Source of the DNA: Vreelandella halophila
GTDB lineage: Bacteria; Pseudomonadota; Gammaproteobacteria; Pseudomonadales; Oleiphilaceae
Direction: 5' to 3'
DNA: 64,000 nt
Assembly (NCBI RefSeq): GCF_009856365.1
Contig: NZ_WMEX01000003.1
Location: 62,001-126,000, forward strand
Part shown: one piece after another, positions 26,496 through 38,202 of the stretch
Layout: every line of letters starts with the position of its first letter
Position numbering within the stretch: the stretch's first letter is position 1
The notes under the pieces: generated by a model
The model's database searches: none
The model's input: only the letters and a program-made list of their open reading frames with translations
Told to the model about the DNA's origin: nothing
Translations under genes and position numbers: made by a program

Positions 26496-27677
26496 TCAGT
26501 TGCGTTCGGGCGTCGGCGGGTCCGTTTCCTGACCCTTGCCGCGGCGGTCCGTACGGACCGCGCCGCGCTCACCCACCAGCACCAGGCCGTCATCGGGAAT
26601 CAGTGTCACGCCCACATAGGAGTGCCGGGCCGGACGGACGTACTCGGAAAAGCTCTTCCCCCCGTCATCGCTGTAAACGACAGCGCCGTCGTTGGCCACA
26701 ATGACCACTTCGCCACTGTCATTCACATCACCGGCATTGAGCGTGCGGTCACTGTCTGAATCCACGGACGTCCACTCCTCGCCGTTCTCGGAACGGTAGA
26801 TATTGCCGCGGAGGCCATAGGCGAGCACGCCACCATCACCGGTGCCGACAACACCGAAGAAGGAGCCGGGATAACCGGGTTCAATGGTTTCCCAGCTGCT
26901 GCCATCATCGGTTGATCGATAGACGAAGCCGGATTCGCCGGCAATATAGAGGTCATCGCCCTCAACCTGTGTAATCTCGTTGAGGTGGAAGCGGCTTGGG
27001 TTATCAATACGCCCGGAAAGGGGCTGCCAGGTCTCACCGCCGTCCTGGGTCCGATAGATGAGGTTATAGGCGCCAATGGCGATACCATACTCAGCGTCCC
27101 GGAACCAGACGTCCAGCATCGGCTGCCAGGGACCGAACCGGTCCAGATCCTCCTGGAGGATGTCGCGCGTATAGACCAGGTCATCCAGCTCCCACTCCAG
27201 ATCCGAGATCCGGTCCTCATCCTCGGCGGCCTTAATCTCCGCCTCCTTGGACTCGATCCGCTCCTCATACTGGGACACCAGCATCGGGATGCCATCACGC
27301 CCGTCAAACTGGTGATTCCAGGTCTCGCCACCGTCACTGGTGTGCAGGATCACACCACTGTGACCAACGGCCCAACCCTCTTCGGTGTTCCCCTCCGGAA
27401 AATCAACGCCAGTCAGGGTTGTTGAAACAGGCACCTCGGCTTGTGTCCAGCTTTCGCCGCCATTATCGGAGTAGACGATATGGCCACGCTCACCCACGGC
27501 CACCAGCCGCTCACCGGCGTACTCCACATCCAGCAACAGGGACTCGGCCGCAAGATCAGTCTCCAGTGCAGGGACCTCAAGGACGTCGCCCACACCATGC
27601 GCCGATCCGGCACCCCCGACAGCAATGGCCACTGTCACACCAATGCCGATAATACGTTTCCTGGTTCGAGAGAACAT
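26496..27677 (-). CDS. YCF48/BNR-repeat beta-propeller protein, exported
   Basis: A 393-residue protein with a signal peptide (residues 1-30, hydrophobic core IIGIGVTVAIAVGGAGSAHG). The mature part is a beta-propeller with repeated BNR/Asp-box-like units: YSDNGGESWTQ, HTSDGGETWNH, RTQDGGETWQP, RSTDDGSSWET, RSENGEEWTS and YSDDGGKSF. A helical insert (about 130-175) breaks the repeats. It is like the photosystem II assembly factor YCF48 by fold only. It lies 42 bp ahead of the RND transporter, so it is probably a periplasmic partner of that pump. Confidence 0.87.
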   Translation of the reverse strand: MFSRTRKRIIGIGVTVAIAVGGAGSAHGVGDVLEVPALETDLAAESLLLDVEYAGERLVAVGERGHIVYSDNGGESWTQAEVPVSTTLTGVDFPEGNTEEGWAVGHSGVILHTSDGGETWNHQFDGRDGIPMLVSQYEERIESKEAEIKAAEDEDRISDLEWELDDLVYTRDILQEDLDRFGPWQPMLDVWFRDAEYGIAIGAYNLIYRTQDGGETWQPLSGRIDNPSRFHLNEITQVEGDDLYIAGESGFVYRSTDDGSSWETIEPGYPGSFFGVVGTGDGGVLAYGLRGNIYRSENGEEWTSVDSDSDRTLNAGDVNDSGEVVIVANDGAVVYSDDGGKSFSEYVRPARHSYVGVTLIPDDGLVLVGERGAVRTDRRGKGQETDPPTPERN

Positions 27678-27724
27678 TCAGACTGCCTTTCTGATTGAAC
27701 TGATTTAACAGGAACCCTGACACC

Positions 27725-27752
27725 AACAGACCCGGACTGTGCCGGGTCTGTT
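27725..27752. repeat. perfect 11-bp hairpin inside the DUF1329-YCF48 gap
   Basis: AACAGACCCGG (27725-27735) and CCGGGTCTGTT (27742-27752) pair exactly around a 6-nt loop. No U-tract follows on either strand. It may protect the upstream part of the mRNA or act as a partial stop between DUF1329 and YCF48 genes. Confidence 0.6.
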
Positions 27753-27761
27753 CGCATCGGG

Positions 27762-29174
27762 TCAGCGACGTCCCCTGCGCCGGAGCGCCTGGGGTGAGAA
27801 ATAGCGCTTGTTCGGGACGCGATCCGTGAACACCAGGGTTTCCCCCTCTTCAGTATCAAGCCCCTGCACGTGGTAACGCTTGGACTGGAGATCATGGAAC
27901 ACGTCAAGCGCCGTCCAGACCGTCGGAACCTCGTAATAGCTCTTTTCCATGGCCTGGCTTACACGCCAGAGCTCGCCCCGACCGTCATACTGGTCGACAC
28001 TCACCACCTTCCAGCTGTCCGCATCGATGTAGAACACGCGGCGCGAGAAGATATGACGCTCATCGTCCTTGAGATTCGCCTCAACAACATGCACGCGGTG
28101 CCGCTCCCAGCGCTGGAGATCCGGATTCAGATGCTTGGTACCGAGGATCTTTTCGTACTCAAGTCCGTCCTGTGCAATCTCATAGTTGTTATACGGGATG
28201 TAATACTGCTGAACGCCCCGATATTCCCAGTTGTATTTGTCCAGCGCGCCATTGAACAGGTCAGTTTCGTCCGCGGTTCGGAGATTGTCTGCCGCCGCAA
28301 TCGGAGAGTCGTAAGCCAGGTTCGGCGCACGGCGCACCCGCCGCTGGCCGGCGTTGTAACCCCAGGCGCGGCGCGGCTCCTTGACCTGGTTCAGGGTCTC
28401 GTGGATCAGAACCGCCCCTCCGGCCAGACGGGCGGGGGATGTGGTCCGCGACAGATAGTAGAACAGCGTATTGTCCAGCGTGCTCTCATCGCCTTCCGGG
28501 TTGTAGAAGTTGTAGAACAGCTCCTGCTCGGACATGGTCATGCTGTAGTCGCCATCCGTCTCAACCGCCACTTCACCGGAACGGCGCTCGACGTAGATGC
28601 CACGCCAGCTTGTGAGATGGTTCCACATGGCCTGCTGCGCCTGCTCCTCGTTGCTGCCATGCAGAATCGGGAACGGAATGCCCCCGTAGGCGCCGTCAAT
28701 CCCGTTGCCACCCCCCACAAGCTCCGCGTCCGTGGCGTTATCCTCGATGTTGTCCAGAATCCACTCCGGCCAGGCCATGGTCCGGCGTGAGGGGTAGACA
28801 TTGATCTCGTAGGTATCCGGATAGGCCTGCAGGAGGGCCTTGGTCCCCTTGGTCAGATACTCATCGTACTGCTCCATGTTATCCGCCGTGACCGTGTGAC
28901 GGATCTCATCGTCCGGGAAGGGATTGGGGTGGAAGTCCCCCGATTCGCCGTAATCCACGTTGTCCGGCGGCTCCGGCAGCCCGCCGTCATAGGCCGGAAT
29001 CACGCCATCATCGCTGCCCGCTCGCAGGGCACCGAAACGGGTGATCTCTCCGCCACCCAGTCGCTGCGCCTCGGACTGGGAAACTTCCGCTGTCAGGCTG
29101 CCCGAGCCCAGCATCAAACCACCGGTAACAGCGGCAATCAGGGTAATGTTCAGGCGTGGTGCTTTCATTCGCAT
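27762..29174 (-). CDS. DUF1329 outer-membrane-lipoprotein-sorting-like protein
   Basis: A 470-residue exported protein of the DUF1329 (LolB/LppX-like) family. The start at 29174 (MRMKAPRLNITLIAAVTGGLMLG) gives a signal peptide to about residue 29, and AGGA lies upstream. Longer in-frame translation to 29273 is unlikely. Typical family traits are RLGGGEITRFGALRAGS near the N-terminus, NRWLT-like WNHLTSWRG, RAWGYNAGQRRVRRAPNLAYD and RRVFYIDADSWKVVSVDQYDGRGELWR. These proteins have a lipid-binding half-barrel fold. It leads the unit with YCF48 and the RND pump. The DUF1302 partner often present elsewhere is missing here. Confidence 0.87.
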   Translation of the reverse strand: MRMKAPRLNITLIAAVTGGLMLGSGSLTAEVSQSEAQRLGGGEITRFGALRAGSDDGVIPAYDGGLPEPPDNVDYGESGDFHPNPFPDDEIRHTVTADNMEQYDEYLTKGTKALLQAYPDTYEINVYPSRRTMAWPEWILDNIEDNATDAELVGGGNGIDGAYGGIPFPILHGSNEEQAQQAMWNHLTSWRGIYVERRSGEVAVETDGDYSMTMSEQELFYNFYNPEGDESTLDNTLFYYLSRTTSPARLAGGAVLIHETLNQVKEPRRAWGYNAGQRRVRRAPNLAYDSPIAAADNLRTADETDLFNGALDKYNWEYRGVQQYYIPYNNYEIAQDGLEYEKILGTKHLNPDLQRWERHRVHVVEANLKDDERHIFSRRVFYIDADSWKVVSVDQYDGRGELWRVSQAMEKSYYEVPTVWTALDVFHDLQSKRYHVQGLDTEEGETLVFTDRVPNKRYFSPQALRRRGRR

Positions 29175-29284
29175 CGTTGGGATCCTGTTGTTGTTGTGCA
29201 CCCGACCGTGGAAACGGCGCTGGTTGCAGACACGACTCTCCGAAAGCGTAGACGATTGCACCGCTTTGTCCATTCACCGGCGCA

Positions 29285-31918
29285 TCAGCCGGATTCGCCC
29301 AGGCTCTTGGTAACAACCTCGTAGAGATCCCGGGAAAGGTCCGGCAGATCCCGCAGCTCCCGCAGGATGCCTGCCATGGAATCACGCAGGTGCGGTGCGT
29401 ACTGGCGCCACCGTGTCAGTGGCTGAGCCAGCTGTGCCGAGATCTGTGGATTGAAGGCATCCAGTCTGCGGATCTGCTCACCCAGGAAGCGGTGCCCACT
29501 GCCATCCGGGCTGTGGAAGTGCGTCAGATTGCGGCCCGCGAAGACGCCGATAACCATACGAACCTTGTTGGGGTTTTTCCAATCGAAGGCGGGATGCGCC
29601 AGCAGTTCTGTGACACAGTTCACATTCCCTATCCAGGGGCTTCCGGACTGGACCGCAAACCACTGCTCGACCACCTGGGGGTCGTGGTGCCAGTCCGCAT
29701 GGAACCGCGCAAGCGCGTCCTCGCGCTCCTGACTGAAGGGCGAGTCAACCAGCGCCTTGAGGGCCGCCAGACGGTCCGTCATGTTGGTGGCCTGCTCAAA
29801 CTGGGCAAGCGCCTGCTCGCGGCCCTGCTCATCACCGATACGGGTCAGCAGCGTCAGCGCGCTGTTGCTCAGGGAGCGGGCGGCCACCTGCCCGGGCTCA
29901 AATGCATAGCTGCCGCCCGGATGATGGTCCGCCCTCACCTGCACCAGCTCATCCCGCAAGGCTCTGGCAACGGTCTGCTCCACCTGGTGGCGGGCCCCAT
30001 CAATGGCTGCCACATCCGCCTCGTCGGTCAGCTCAATGAGCCAGGCCGTTGAAGGCAGCGCCAGCATGCGGGCCACCATGGCGCGATCCAGCCCCGGTGT
30101 GGTCAGCAGTGTCCGGTAGGCCTCGACCAGTCGCGGATCCACTTCCGTGTCACGCCCCTGCTGGATTGACAGGATCACATCCACCGCCAGCTTCTGCCCG
30201 GCATCCCAGCGATTGAATCCGTCCGGATCACGGCTCATCAGGAACATGAGCTGATCCCGCGTCCAGGGGTAGTCAAGCTTCACCGGCGCCGAGAACCCGC
30301 GCAACAGCGAGGGCACAGGGCGCTCTGCCAGCCCGCTGAACTGGAAGCTGTGCTCATCACCAGTCAGCTCGAGCACTGTTTCCGTATTCTGCTCAGCATC
30401 CAGTGGCAGGGCTTCCCCGTCACTGGCGATAAGCCCCATGCGCACCGGGATGTGGAACGGTTCCTTGTGGCTCTGCCCAGGGGTTGCAGGGCATGACTGG
30501 CGGATAGTCAGCGTGTAGGTTCCGGATTCAGCGTCGAACGTATCCGTAACGCGCAGCTCAGGCGTCCCCGCCTGCTCATACCAGCGCCGGAACTGGGTGA
30601 GGTCACGGCTGCTGGCATCCTCCATGGCGCTGACGAAATCATCGGTGGTGACGGCCTGGCCGTCATGGCGGGCGAAGTAGAGGTCACTGCCTTCCCGGAA
30701 CATGTCCGGCCCCAGCAGGGTATGGATCATCCGCACCACTTCGGCCCCCTTCTCGTACACCGTCAGAGTGTAGAAGTTGGCGATCTCAATGTAGGAATCC
30801 GGGCGTACCGGATGCGCCATGGGCCCGGCATCCTCGGCGAACTGAGCCGTGCGCAGCATGTTCACATGATCGATGCGCTGGACCGTGGGCGACCCCATGT
30901 CCGCGGAGAACTGGTTGTCCCGGAAGACGGTGAAGCCTTCCTTGAGGCTGAGCTGGAACCAGTCGCGGCAGGTCACCCGGTTGCCCGACCAGTTGTGGAA
31001 GTACTCATGGGCAACGATGCTCTCAATGCGGTCATAGGCCGCATCGGTCGCCGTCTCGGGGCTGGCCAGCACGCAGGAGGAATTGAAGATGTTGAGCCCT
31101 TTGTTCTCCATGGCGCCCATGTTGAAATCATCCACGGCCACGACCATGAAGATGTCCAGGTCGTATTCCCGGCCATAGACCTCCTCGTCCCAGGCCATGG
31201 CCTTCTTCAGCGACGCCAGGGCGTGTTCGCACTTGGCCTCGTTGCGTGCCTCCACGTACATGCGAAGATCAATGGTACGCCCGGAGCCGGTCACGAATTC
31301 GTCGCGTTTCTCCACCAGATCGCCGGCCACCATGGCGAACAGATAGCTCGGCTTGGGATAGGGGTCCTCCCAGGTCACCTGGTGCCTGCCGTCTTCCAGC
31401 TCCCCCCAGTCAACCGGATTGCCGTTGGCGAGCAGGACCGGATAGGCCTCCCGATCCGCCTCAATGCGGGTGCGGTAGCAGGCCATGACGTCCGGCCGGT
31501 CCAGGAAGTACGTGATGCGGCGGAATCCCTCCGCTTCACATTGGGTGCAGAACATCCCGGAGGACTGATAGAGACCTTCCAGCCGCGTATTGTCCCGGGG
31601 ATGGATGCGTGTGGTCACATCCAGATGGAAATGCTCCGGCACACTGGGCACCGTCAGGAAGCCCTCGTCCACACGATGGTTCTCAACCGGGCGGCCGTCG
31701 AGCATCAGCGATTCCAGCCCGAGTTCCTCGCCGTTCAGGACCAGATCCCGCGCCTGCGACTCGTCCGCCGGATTGCGGCGGATATTCAGGCGCGAATGCA
31801 CCAGGGCACAGTCCTCAAACAGCTCGATACGCAGATCAACATGATCAATGAGGAAGGCGGGCACCCGGTAATCCGCCAGGTGAACGGCCTGGGGTTGCTC
31901 TGCTCTCATGACGGACAC
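29285..31918 (-). CDS. pepN: aminopeptidase N
   Basis: A cytosolic zinc aminopeptidase (family M1) that removes N-terminal residues from peptides. The 877-residue protein has the exopeptidase motif GAMEN at 268-272, the zinc site HEYFH at 304-308 with the downstream Glu in LKEGF, and the long helical C-terminal domain of the E. coli PepN type (870 residues). The start has ATGs at residues 1 and 4. It is followed by the DUF1329 gene after 110 bp and preceded by yeaC. Confidence 0.96.
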   Translation of the reverse strand: MSVMRAEQPQAVHLADYRVPAFLIDHVDLRIELFEDCALVHSRLNIRRNPADESQARDLVLNGEELGLESLMLDGRPVENHRVDEGFLTVPSVPEHFHLDVTTRIHPRDNTRLEGLYQSSGMFCTQCEAEGFRRITYFLDRPDVMACYRTRIEADREAYPVLLANGNPVDWGELEDGRHQVTWEDPYPKPSYLFAMVAGDLVEKRDEFVTGSGRTIDLRMYVEARNEAKCEHALASLKKAMAWDEEVYGREYDLDIFMVVAVDDFNMGAMENKGLNIFNSSCVLASPETATDAAYDRIESIVAHEYFHNWSGNRVTCRDWFQLSLKEGFTVFRDNQFSADMGSPTVQRIDHVNMLRTAQFAEDAGPMAHPVRPDSYIEIANFYTLTVYEKGAEVVRMIHTLLGPDMFREGSDLYFARHDGQAVTTDDFVSAMEDASSRDLTQFRRWYEQAGTPELRVTDTFDAESGTYTLTIRQSCPATPGQSHKEPFHIPVRMGLIASDGEALPLDAEQNTETVLELTGDEHSFQFSGLAERPVPSLLRGFSAPVKLDYPWTRDQLMFLMSRDPDGFNRWDAGQKLAVDVILSIQQGRDTEVDPRLVEAYRTLLTTPGLDRAMVARMLALPSTAWLIELTDEADVAAIDGARHQVEQTVARALRDELVQVRADHHPGGSYAFEPGQVAARSLSNSALTLLTRIGDEQGREQALAQFEQATNMTDRLAALKALVDSPFSQEREDALARFHADWHHDPQVVEQWFAVQSGSPWIGNVNCVTELLAHPAFDWKNPNKVRMVIGVFAGRNLTHFHSPDGSGHRFLGEQIRRLDAFNPQISAQLAQPLTRWRQYAPHLRDSMAGILRELRDLPDLSRDLYEVVTKSLGESG

Positions 31919-31954
31919 TCTTGTTGTTGGTGGGTTCTGTCGCTGCAGCGCGGA

Positions 31955-32203
31955 TCAGTGGCGGGTATCGTGAACCTGCACGCCACCATTGCCATTGCCG
32001 GATTCCGGCCGCTCGATGGTGCCGGTCCGTTCCTCCTGGGGAATGCCGTGCTCGTTCTCATACCAGATGATGGCTTCCATGCAGATGCGCTTCTGCTCCT
32101 CGCTCAGGGACGTGCCGTCCGGCCACTTGCCCAGCTGCAGGGATTCGCGCAGACGCTGATAGATGCGCGGATCAAGCTGTCGGATCAGCTCCTCGTAGGT
32201 CAT
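31955..32203 (-). CDS. yeaC: DUF1315 family protein (YeaC-like)
   Basis: An 82-residue cytosolic protein. MTYEELIRQLDPRIYQRLRESLQLGKWPDG followed by LSEEQKRICMEAIIWYENEH is the DUF1315/YeaC signature. Function is unknown in all species. The first base of its start overlaps the rhomboid stop region (4 bp), so it is co-translated with that gene. The tail from about residue 65 is low in complexity (NGNGG). Confidence 0.85.
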   Translation of the reverse strand: MTYEELIRQLDPRIYQRLRESLQLGKWPDGTSLSEEQKRICMEAIIWYENEHGIPQEERTGTIERPESGNGNGGVQVHDTRH

Positions 32204-33075
32204 TGCCCTCTCCTCATGTCATTGGCCGACCGCACCATGGCATAGGCGAGCCCGCTGAGCAGTCCGCCCAGATGGGCCGCGTTCGCCATGCTGGCCCCCA
32301 GAAGGGCTTCGGTCAGCGGTGTGAAACCGATCAGCAACCATACCACCGCCACTGTCATCAGTGCCGGGGGGAACTGGAAGCGCGGACGCCCCTGGTTACA
32401 GAGCCAGACGTACCCGAGCACGCCATACACCACCCCGGAAAGACCACCGAACAGTGGTCCGGAAAACAGGAACTGGGGGATGTTGCCGCCCAGTGACGTT
32501 ACGAGCACCAGTGCCACCATGTGGCCCCGGCCATCGATGGCCTCGATCTGGCTGCCAAGGAACCAGAGCATGACGCCGTTGAAGATCAGGTGCATCAGGC
32601 TGAAATGCAGCAGGTCCGGCGTTACCAGCCGCCAGAGCTGCAGGCTCGCCACCGTCTGGGTCAGAGCCTCCAGGCGGTATTCAAAACTGGAGACAGGCCA
32701 CTCGTAGGGATTCACGATGGTCAGCAGCACCATCAGCTGCTCTCGGGCCCCGAAGGCGGTCATCCAGGCGATCAGGGCAGCGGCCACGATCAACGCGAAG
32801 GTAAAGGGAGCATCCCTGGGGCCGGCCTGCCAGTGCCCAGCCACGACACGGCGCGTGCGTGGCCTCGTGAACCCCTCGGGCGCGCCGGAGTGGCGGGGAT
32901 CCTCAAGGTAGCGCGTAAGCGCCTCGGTAACCGGCTGGCGCAGCTGTTCGCCCTCGATGAACAGCACCTGGTGACCCTCGTCATGCTCGATTACATGGGT
33001 CACACCCTGGGAATCCAGCCAGCGGCTGAAAGGCGCCAGATCCACCCGTTCCGGAATCGCTGCGATGCGAATCAT
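32200..33075 (-). CDS. glpG: rhomboid-family intramembrane serine protease (GlpG-like)
   Basis: Cuts membrane proteins within the bilayer. The 291-residue protein has an N-terminal cytosolic domain (1-85), as in GlpG, and six membrane helices. The catalytic dyad is Ser213 in GGLSGVVYG and His268 in NAAHLGG. Asn166 in HLIFNGVMLWFLG is the oxyanion residue. It overlaps both yeaC and the phosphoesterase gene by 4 bp, so the three genes are coupled. I assign the glpG symbol by domain layout. Confidence 0.88.
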   Translation of the reverse strand: MIRIAAIPERVDLAPFSRWLDSQGVTHVIEHDEGHQVLFIEGEQLRQPVTEALTRYLEDPRHSGAPEGFTRPRTRRVVAGHWQAGPRDAPFTFALIVAAALIAWMTAFGAREQLMVLLTIVNPYEWPVSSFEYRLEALTQTVASLQLWRLVTPDLLHFSLMHLIFNGVMLWFLGSQIEAIDGRGHMVALVLVTSLGGNIPQFLFSGPLFGGLSGVVYGVLGYVWLCNQGRPRFQFPPALMTVAVVWLLIGFTPLTEALLGASMANAAHLGGLLSGLAYAMVRSANDMRRGQ

Positions 33076-34040
33076 GCGCCCTGCTCCGAACGGTTCACCT
33101 CAACCCAGACAAAATGGTCCGGGTCCAGGGTCTGCTCATCATCCAGCCGGTAGGCCACCATGCGGCCGTATTTCACCGCGCTGTAGTCCAGGCAGGCAAC
33201 GTTGGGCGTGATCGGTTCGGGCACACCCTCCAGCCAGTAGTGGCCCACGAAGACCGGCGGTTCGTTACGGTCGTAGGTGAGCAGCCGTTCCCGGTCTTCA
33301 GGATGCAGTGGCCGATTGGCCACGTCCTCCGGCAGCGGATCGGGCTGGAAGACGATGTCGCCATAGGTCTCGGCCTGCTCCGCCCAGAACTTGGTGCGGA
33401 AGAACTGGCGCTGGAAGCCGTCGCGACCGGTCATGACACGGTCATCCGGCAGCTTCATGGCAGTCCCCCGCAGCAGCCGGTCCATCACCCTGCCGGCGAA
33501 GGAATGCGGCGCCATCGAGGCATGCAGGAACTCCTCGTTGATGCAGGCATCCGGGTGCATCCGCTCAAACTGGCGGATCAGGTGTTCATCCCAGCAGGCG
33601 TGCACCACCCGGAAGCCGTCCCGCTCCAGGAACAGGGGCAGCTCGTAGAACCAGTTCAGGAAATCATGCCACTCGTTATCGTAGTGCTCGAACTGTTCCA
33701 GTGTTGCGCGGATCAGGCGGTTGTGCCGCTCGTTGTGCTCACGCACGTGCCGGCGACCACTGCCCGGACGCGCCAGGGTGCAATAACCCAGGGCGTTGTA
33801 CTCATGGTTCCCCATCACGATCAGTGCGGACCCACGATCCACCATGTCCCGCACCAGGTGCAGCGCCTCCCGTATGCGCGGGCCTCGGTCGATGATATCG
33901 CCCAGGAAGATCGCCATGCGCGAGGGATGCTCGTAAACGCCCTGACGCTGGCGGTAGCCCATCTGCTCCAGAAGCCGCTCCAGCGTCAGCGCACAGCCAT
34001 GGATATCGCCGATGATGTCGTAGCCCTGCGAGCGCTTCAT
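33072..34040 (-). CDS. calcineurin-like metallophosphoesterase
   Basis: A 322-residue cytosolic phosphatase of the PP2A/bis(5'-nucleosyl)-tetraphosphatase-like group. Metal-binding motifs: GDIHG (11-15), GDIIDRG (47-53) and GNHE (77-80), with two later His motifs (VVHACWDEH and VGHYWLEG). It lies between NAD kinase (12 bp upstream) and the rhomboid gene. The substrate, nucleotide or protein phosphate, cannot be told from sequence. Confidence 0.87.
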   Translation of the reverse strand: MKRSQGYDIIGDIHGCALTLERLLEQMGYRQRQGVYEHPSRMAIFLGDIIDRGPRIREALHLVRDMVDRGSALIVMGNHEYNALGYCTLARPGSGRRHVREHNERHNRLIRATLEQFEHYDNEWHDFLNWFYELPLFLERDGFRVVHACWDEHLIRQFERMHPDACINEEFLHASMAPHSFAGRVMDRLLRGTAMKLPDDRVMTGRDGFQRQFFRTKFWAEQAETYGDIVFQPDPLPEDVANRPLHPEDRERLLTYDRNEPPVFVGHYWLEGVPEPITPNVACLDYSAVKYGRMVAYRLDDEQTLDPDHFVWVEVNRSEQGA

Positions 34041-34051
34041 GACTGTCCCAT

Positions 34052-34936
34052 TCAGCTTGCCGCGATGGTGCTTGCCCAGCCCAGCTTCTCGCGGCAGGTC
34101 GCGTAGAAGTTGTGGTCGCTGGGGTGGATCAGGTTCAGGCGGAAGGGGCGTTTGGCGATGGAGATCGCATCACCGGGGCCGCAGGAGAGTTCCTTCTGGC
34201 CATCACAGCTGACCTGGGGCCAGGACTCGTTGGCCTCGTCGATGATCAGCTTGATCTCGCTGTTGCCATCCACGACGATCGGCCGGCTGCTCAGGGTATG
34301 CGGGAACATCGGCACCAGCACGATGGCATCCAGCTTCGGATGCATGATAGGCCCGCCTCCGGACAGCGCGTAGGCCGTGGATCCCGTGGGCGTTGAGACG
34401 ATGAGCCCATCGGAACGCTGACTGTAGACGAACTGACCCTCGATATAGAGATCGAAGCCGATCATGCGGGTGGAACGGCCCGGATGCAGCACCACATCGT
34501 TGAGCGCCGTGCCGAAGCCGGTAGGCTCACCGTTGCGCTTGATCTCGGTGTCGAGCATGAAGCGCCGCTCCTGGATGTAGTCCCCTTCCAGGACGGCATT
34601 CAGCCGGGTTTCGAGTTCATCCGGAGAGATATCGGTGAGAAAGCCGAGACGCCCCCGGTTGACCCCCAGGATGGGAATGCTCGACTTGGCCAGATCCCGC
34701 ACGGCGCCCAGAAGGCTGCCGTCTCCGCCCACGACGATGGCCAGATCACAGATCTCACCGATCAGCTTCTTGCTGGCCACCTGCAGACCGTGCCCGGGCA
34801 GCATGGAGGCGGTATCGGCCTCAAGCACCACCTGGTAGTCGTTCTCGATGAGGTAGGTTTTGAGCCGGCGCAGTGTCTCGACAACCTTGACACTGCCCAT
34901 GCGCCCGATCACGCCGATGTTCTTGAAGGTCTCCAT
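34052..34936 (-). CDS. nadK: NAD kinase
   Basis: Phosphorylates NAD to NADP using ATP. The 294-residue protein has the GGDGS motif (70-74), the NDVVLHPG motif and the GSTAYALSGGGPI loop of the diacylglycerol-kinase-like fold. Its start follows a gene-poor gap with a hairpin (34954-34990). It leads a minus-strand set with the phosphoesterase, rhomboid and yeaC. Confidence 0.96.
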   Translation of the reverse strand: METFKNIGVIGRMGSVKVVETLRRLKTYLIENDYQVVLEADTASMLPGHGLQVASKKLIGEICDLAIVVGGDGSLLGAVRDLAKSSIPILGVNRGRLGFLTDISPDELETRLNAVLEGDYIQERRFMLDTEIKRNGEPTGFGTALNDVVLHPGRSTRMIGFDLYIEGQFVYSQRSDGLIVSTPTGSTAYALSGGGPIMHPKLDAIVLVPMFPHTLSSRPIVVDGNSEIKLIIDEANESWPQVSCDGQKELSCGPGDAISIAKRPFRLNLIHPSDHNFYATCREKLGWASTIAAS

Positions 34937-34953
34937 GAACCGCCTTAATCCGC

Positions 34954-34990
34954 CGGTAGCCCGTGGGTAACAGACCCACAGTCTACCGGA
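34954..34990. repeat. two-step hairpin between nadK and the FadH-like gene
   Basis: CCGGTAG (34954-34960) pairs with CTACCGG (34984-34990), and inside them GTGGGT pairs with ACCCAC. There is no U-tract, so it is not a canonical terminator. It lies just downstream of the FadH-like gene and just upstream of nadK. Confidence 0.55.
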
Positions 34991-35016
34991 TCACGCCCGA
35001 CCACGGGAATCACCGA

Positions 35017-37092
<2,076 letters not shown>

Positions 37093-37157
37093 TTACCCGC
37101 CTGGCCCGGATGCTACAATACGGCTACATTGGTTTGGATTATTTTCAGGTTGGTTTT

Positions 37158-38201
37158 ATGGTCAGTAGCCGCCCCAATCGGCTGGGCGATATCAGCGTCA
37201 ACCATGTGGCGGTCATGGCCCGCACCCTGCGCAGTCGCGGCCACGACCCCGGACCATGGCTGGCCCGTTACCGGGTTTCCCGACGCCTGTTGAATACCCC
37301 CGGAGCCCGTATCAGCATCCCCCGGTTCATGCGTATGGGCCATGCCGCCATCCAGATGACGGAGGAGCCGGCACTGGGGATCGACTTCGGGCGCCATACC
37401 CGCATGACGGACCTGGGACTGGCCGGCATGGCGGCCGCGAGTGCGCCCTCGCTGGGAGAGGCCCTGGAAACCCTGGTGCGCTATGAGCGGCTGATGAGCA
37501 CCAACAGCCGCGGCCAGTCACACACCACGCACACGGCCGATGGCGGGCTCCATGCCGTGTTCTACTCCATCAGCCCCTATAACCGCTACAACTGCTTTGT
37601 GGTGGATTCGATCCTGGCCGGCTGGGTGGCGCTGCTGCGGGAGCTCGGCGGGCCGGCAACACAGCCTTCCGCGGTCACCATTGAATACGCCGGGCCAGCC
37701 AACAGCGAGCCTCATGCCGAGTGGTTCGAATGCCCGATTCAGTTTGATGCGCCACAGAACCGTATTGAGCTGCACCCGGAAACAGCCGCACAACGTAACC
37801 GGCTGGCCCAGAATGCCCTGTTCCAGGAGCTGTGCCAGCACTGCGAAACGGAACGTCAGAGGCTGATCTGGGGGCAGAGCACCACCGAAAGGGTGCGTGA
37901 GGCCATTGCCCGGCGCATGGGCTCAACGCCGCCCAGCATGCACGCTGTGGCACTCGCTCTGGGGACCACGGAATGGGGACTGAGGCGGGCTCTGGAGCAG
38001 GAAGGCATGACCTACCGTTCCCTGCTCGATCGTACCCGGCGGGAACTGGCCGAGGACTACGTGCGTGGCACGCCGCTGTCGTTCTCGGATATCGCGTCAC
38101 TGGTCGGGTTTGCAAACCCCAGTGCCTTCCACGGAGCATTCCGGCGGTGGTACGGGTGCAGCCCCGGGCGGTACCGGCGCCGGTATGGAATGGCGCGCTG
38201 A
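37158..38201 (+). CDS. AraC-family transcriptional regulator
   Basis: A 347-residue regulator with an N-terminal ligand-sensing domain of the AraC_arabinose_bd/OruR type (LGIDFGRHTRMTDLGLAGMAAASAPSLGEALE) and a C-terminal double helix-turn-helix (about 245-345; FSDIASLVGFANPSAFHGAFRRWYGCSPGRYR). I chose the ATG at 37158; the frame runs back to 37047 but that would cover the divergent gene's promoter. The divergent FadH-like reductase is its likely target. Confidence 0.9.
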   Translation: MVSSRPNRLGDISVNHVAVMARTLRSRGHDPGPWLARYRVSRRLLNTPGARISIPRFMRMGHAAIQMTEEPALGIDFGRHTRMTDLGLAGMAAASAPSLGEALETLVRYERLMSTNSRGQSHTTHTADGGLHAVFYSISPYNRYNCFVVDSILAGWVALLRELGGPATQPSAVTIEYAGPANSEPHAEWFECPIQFDAPQNRIELHPETAAQRNRLAQNALFQELCQHCETERQRLIWGQSTTERVREAIARRMGSTPPSMHAVALALGTTEWGLRRALEQEGMTYRSLLDRTRRELAEDYVRGTPLSFSDIASLVGFANPSAFHGAFRRWYGCSPGRYRRRYGMAR

Positions 38202-38202
38202 G

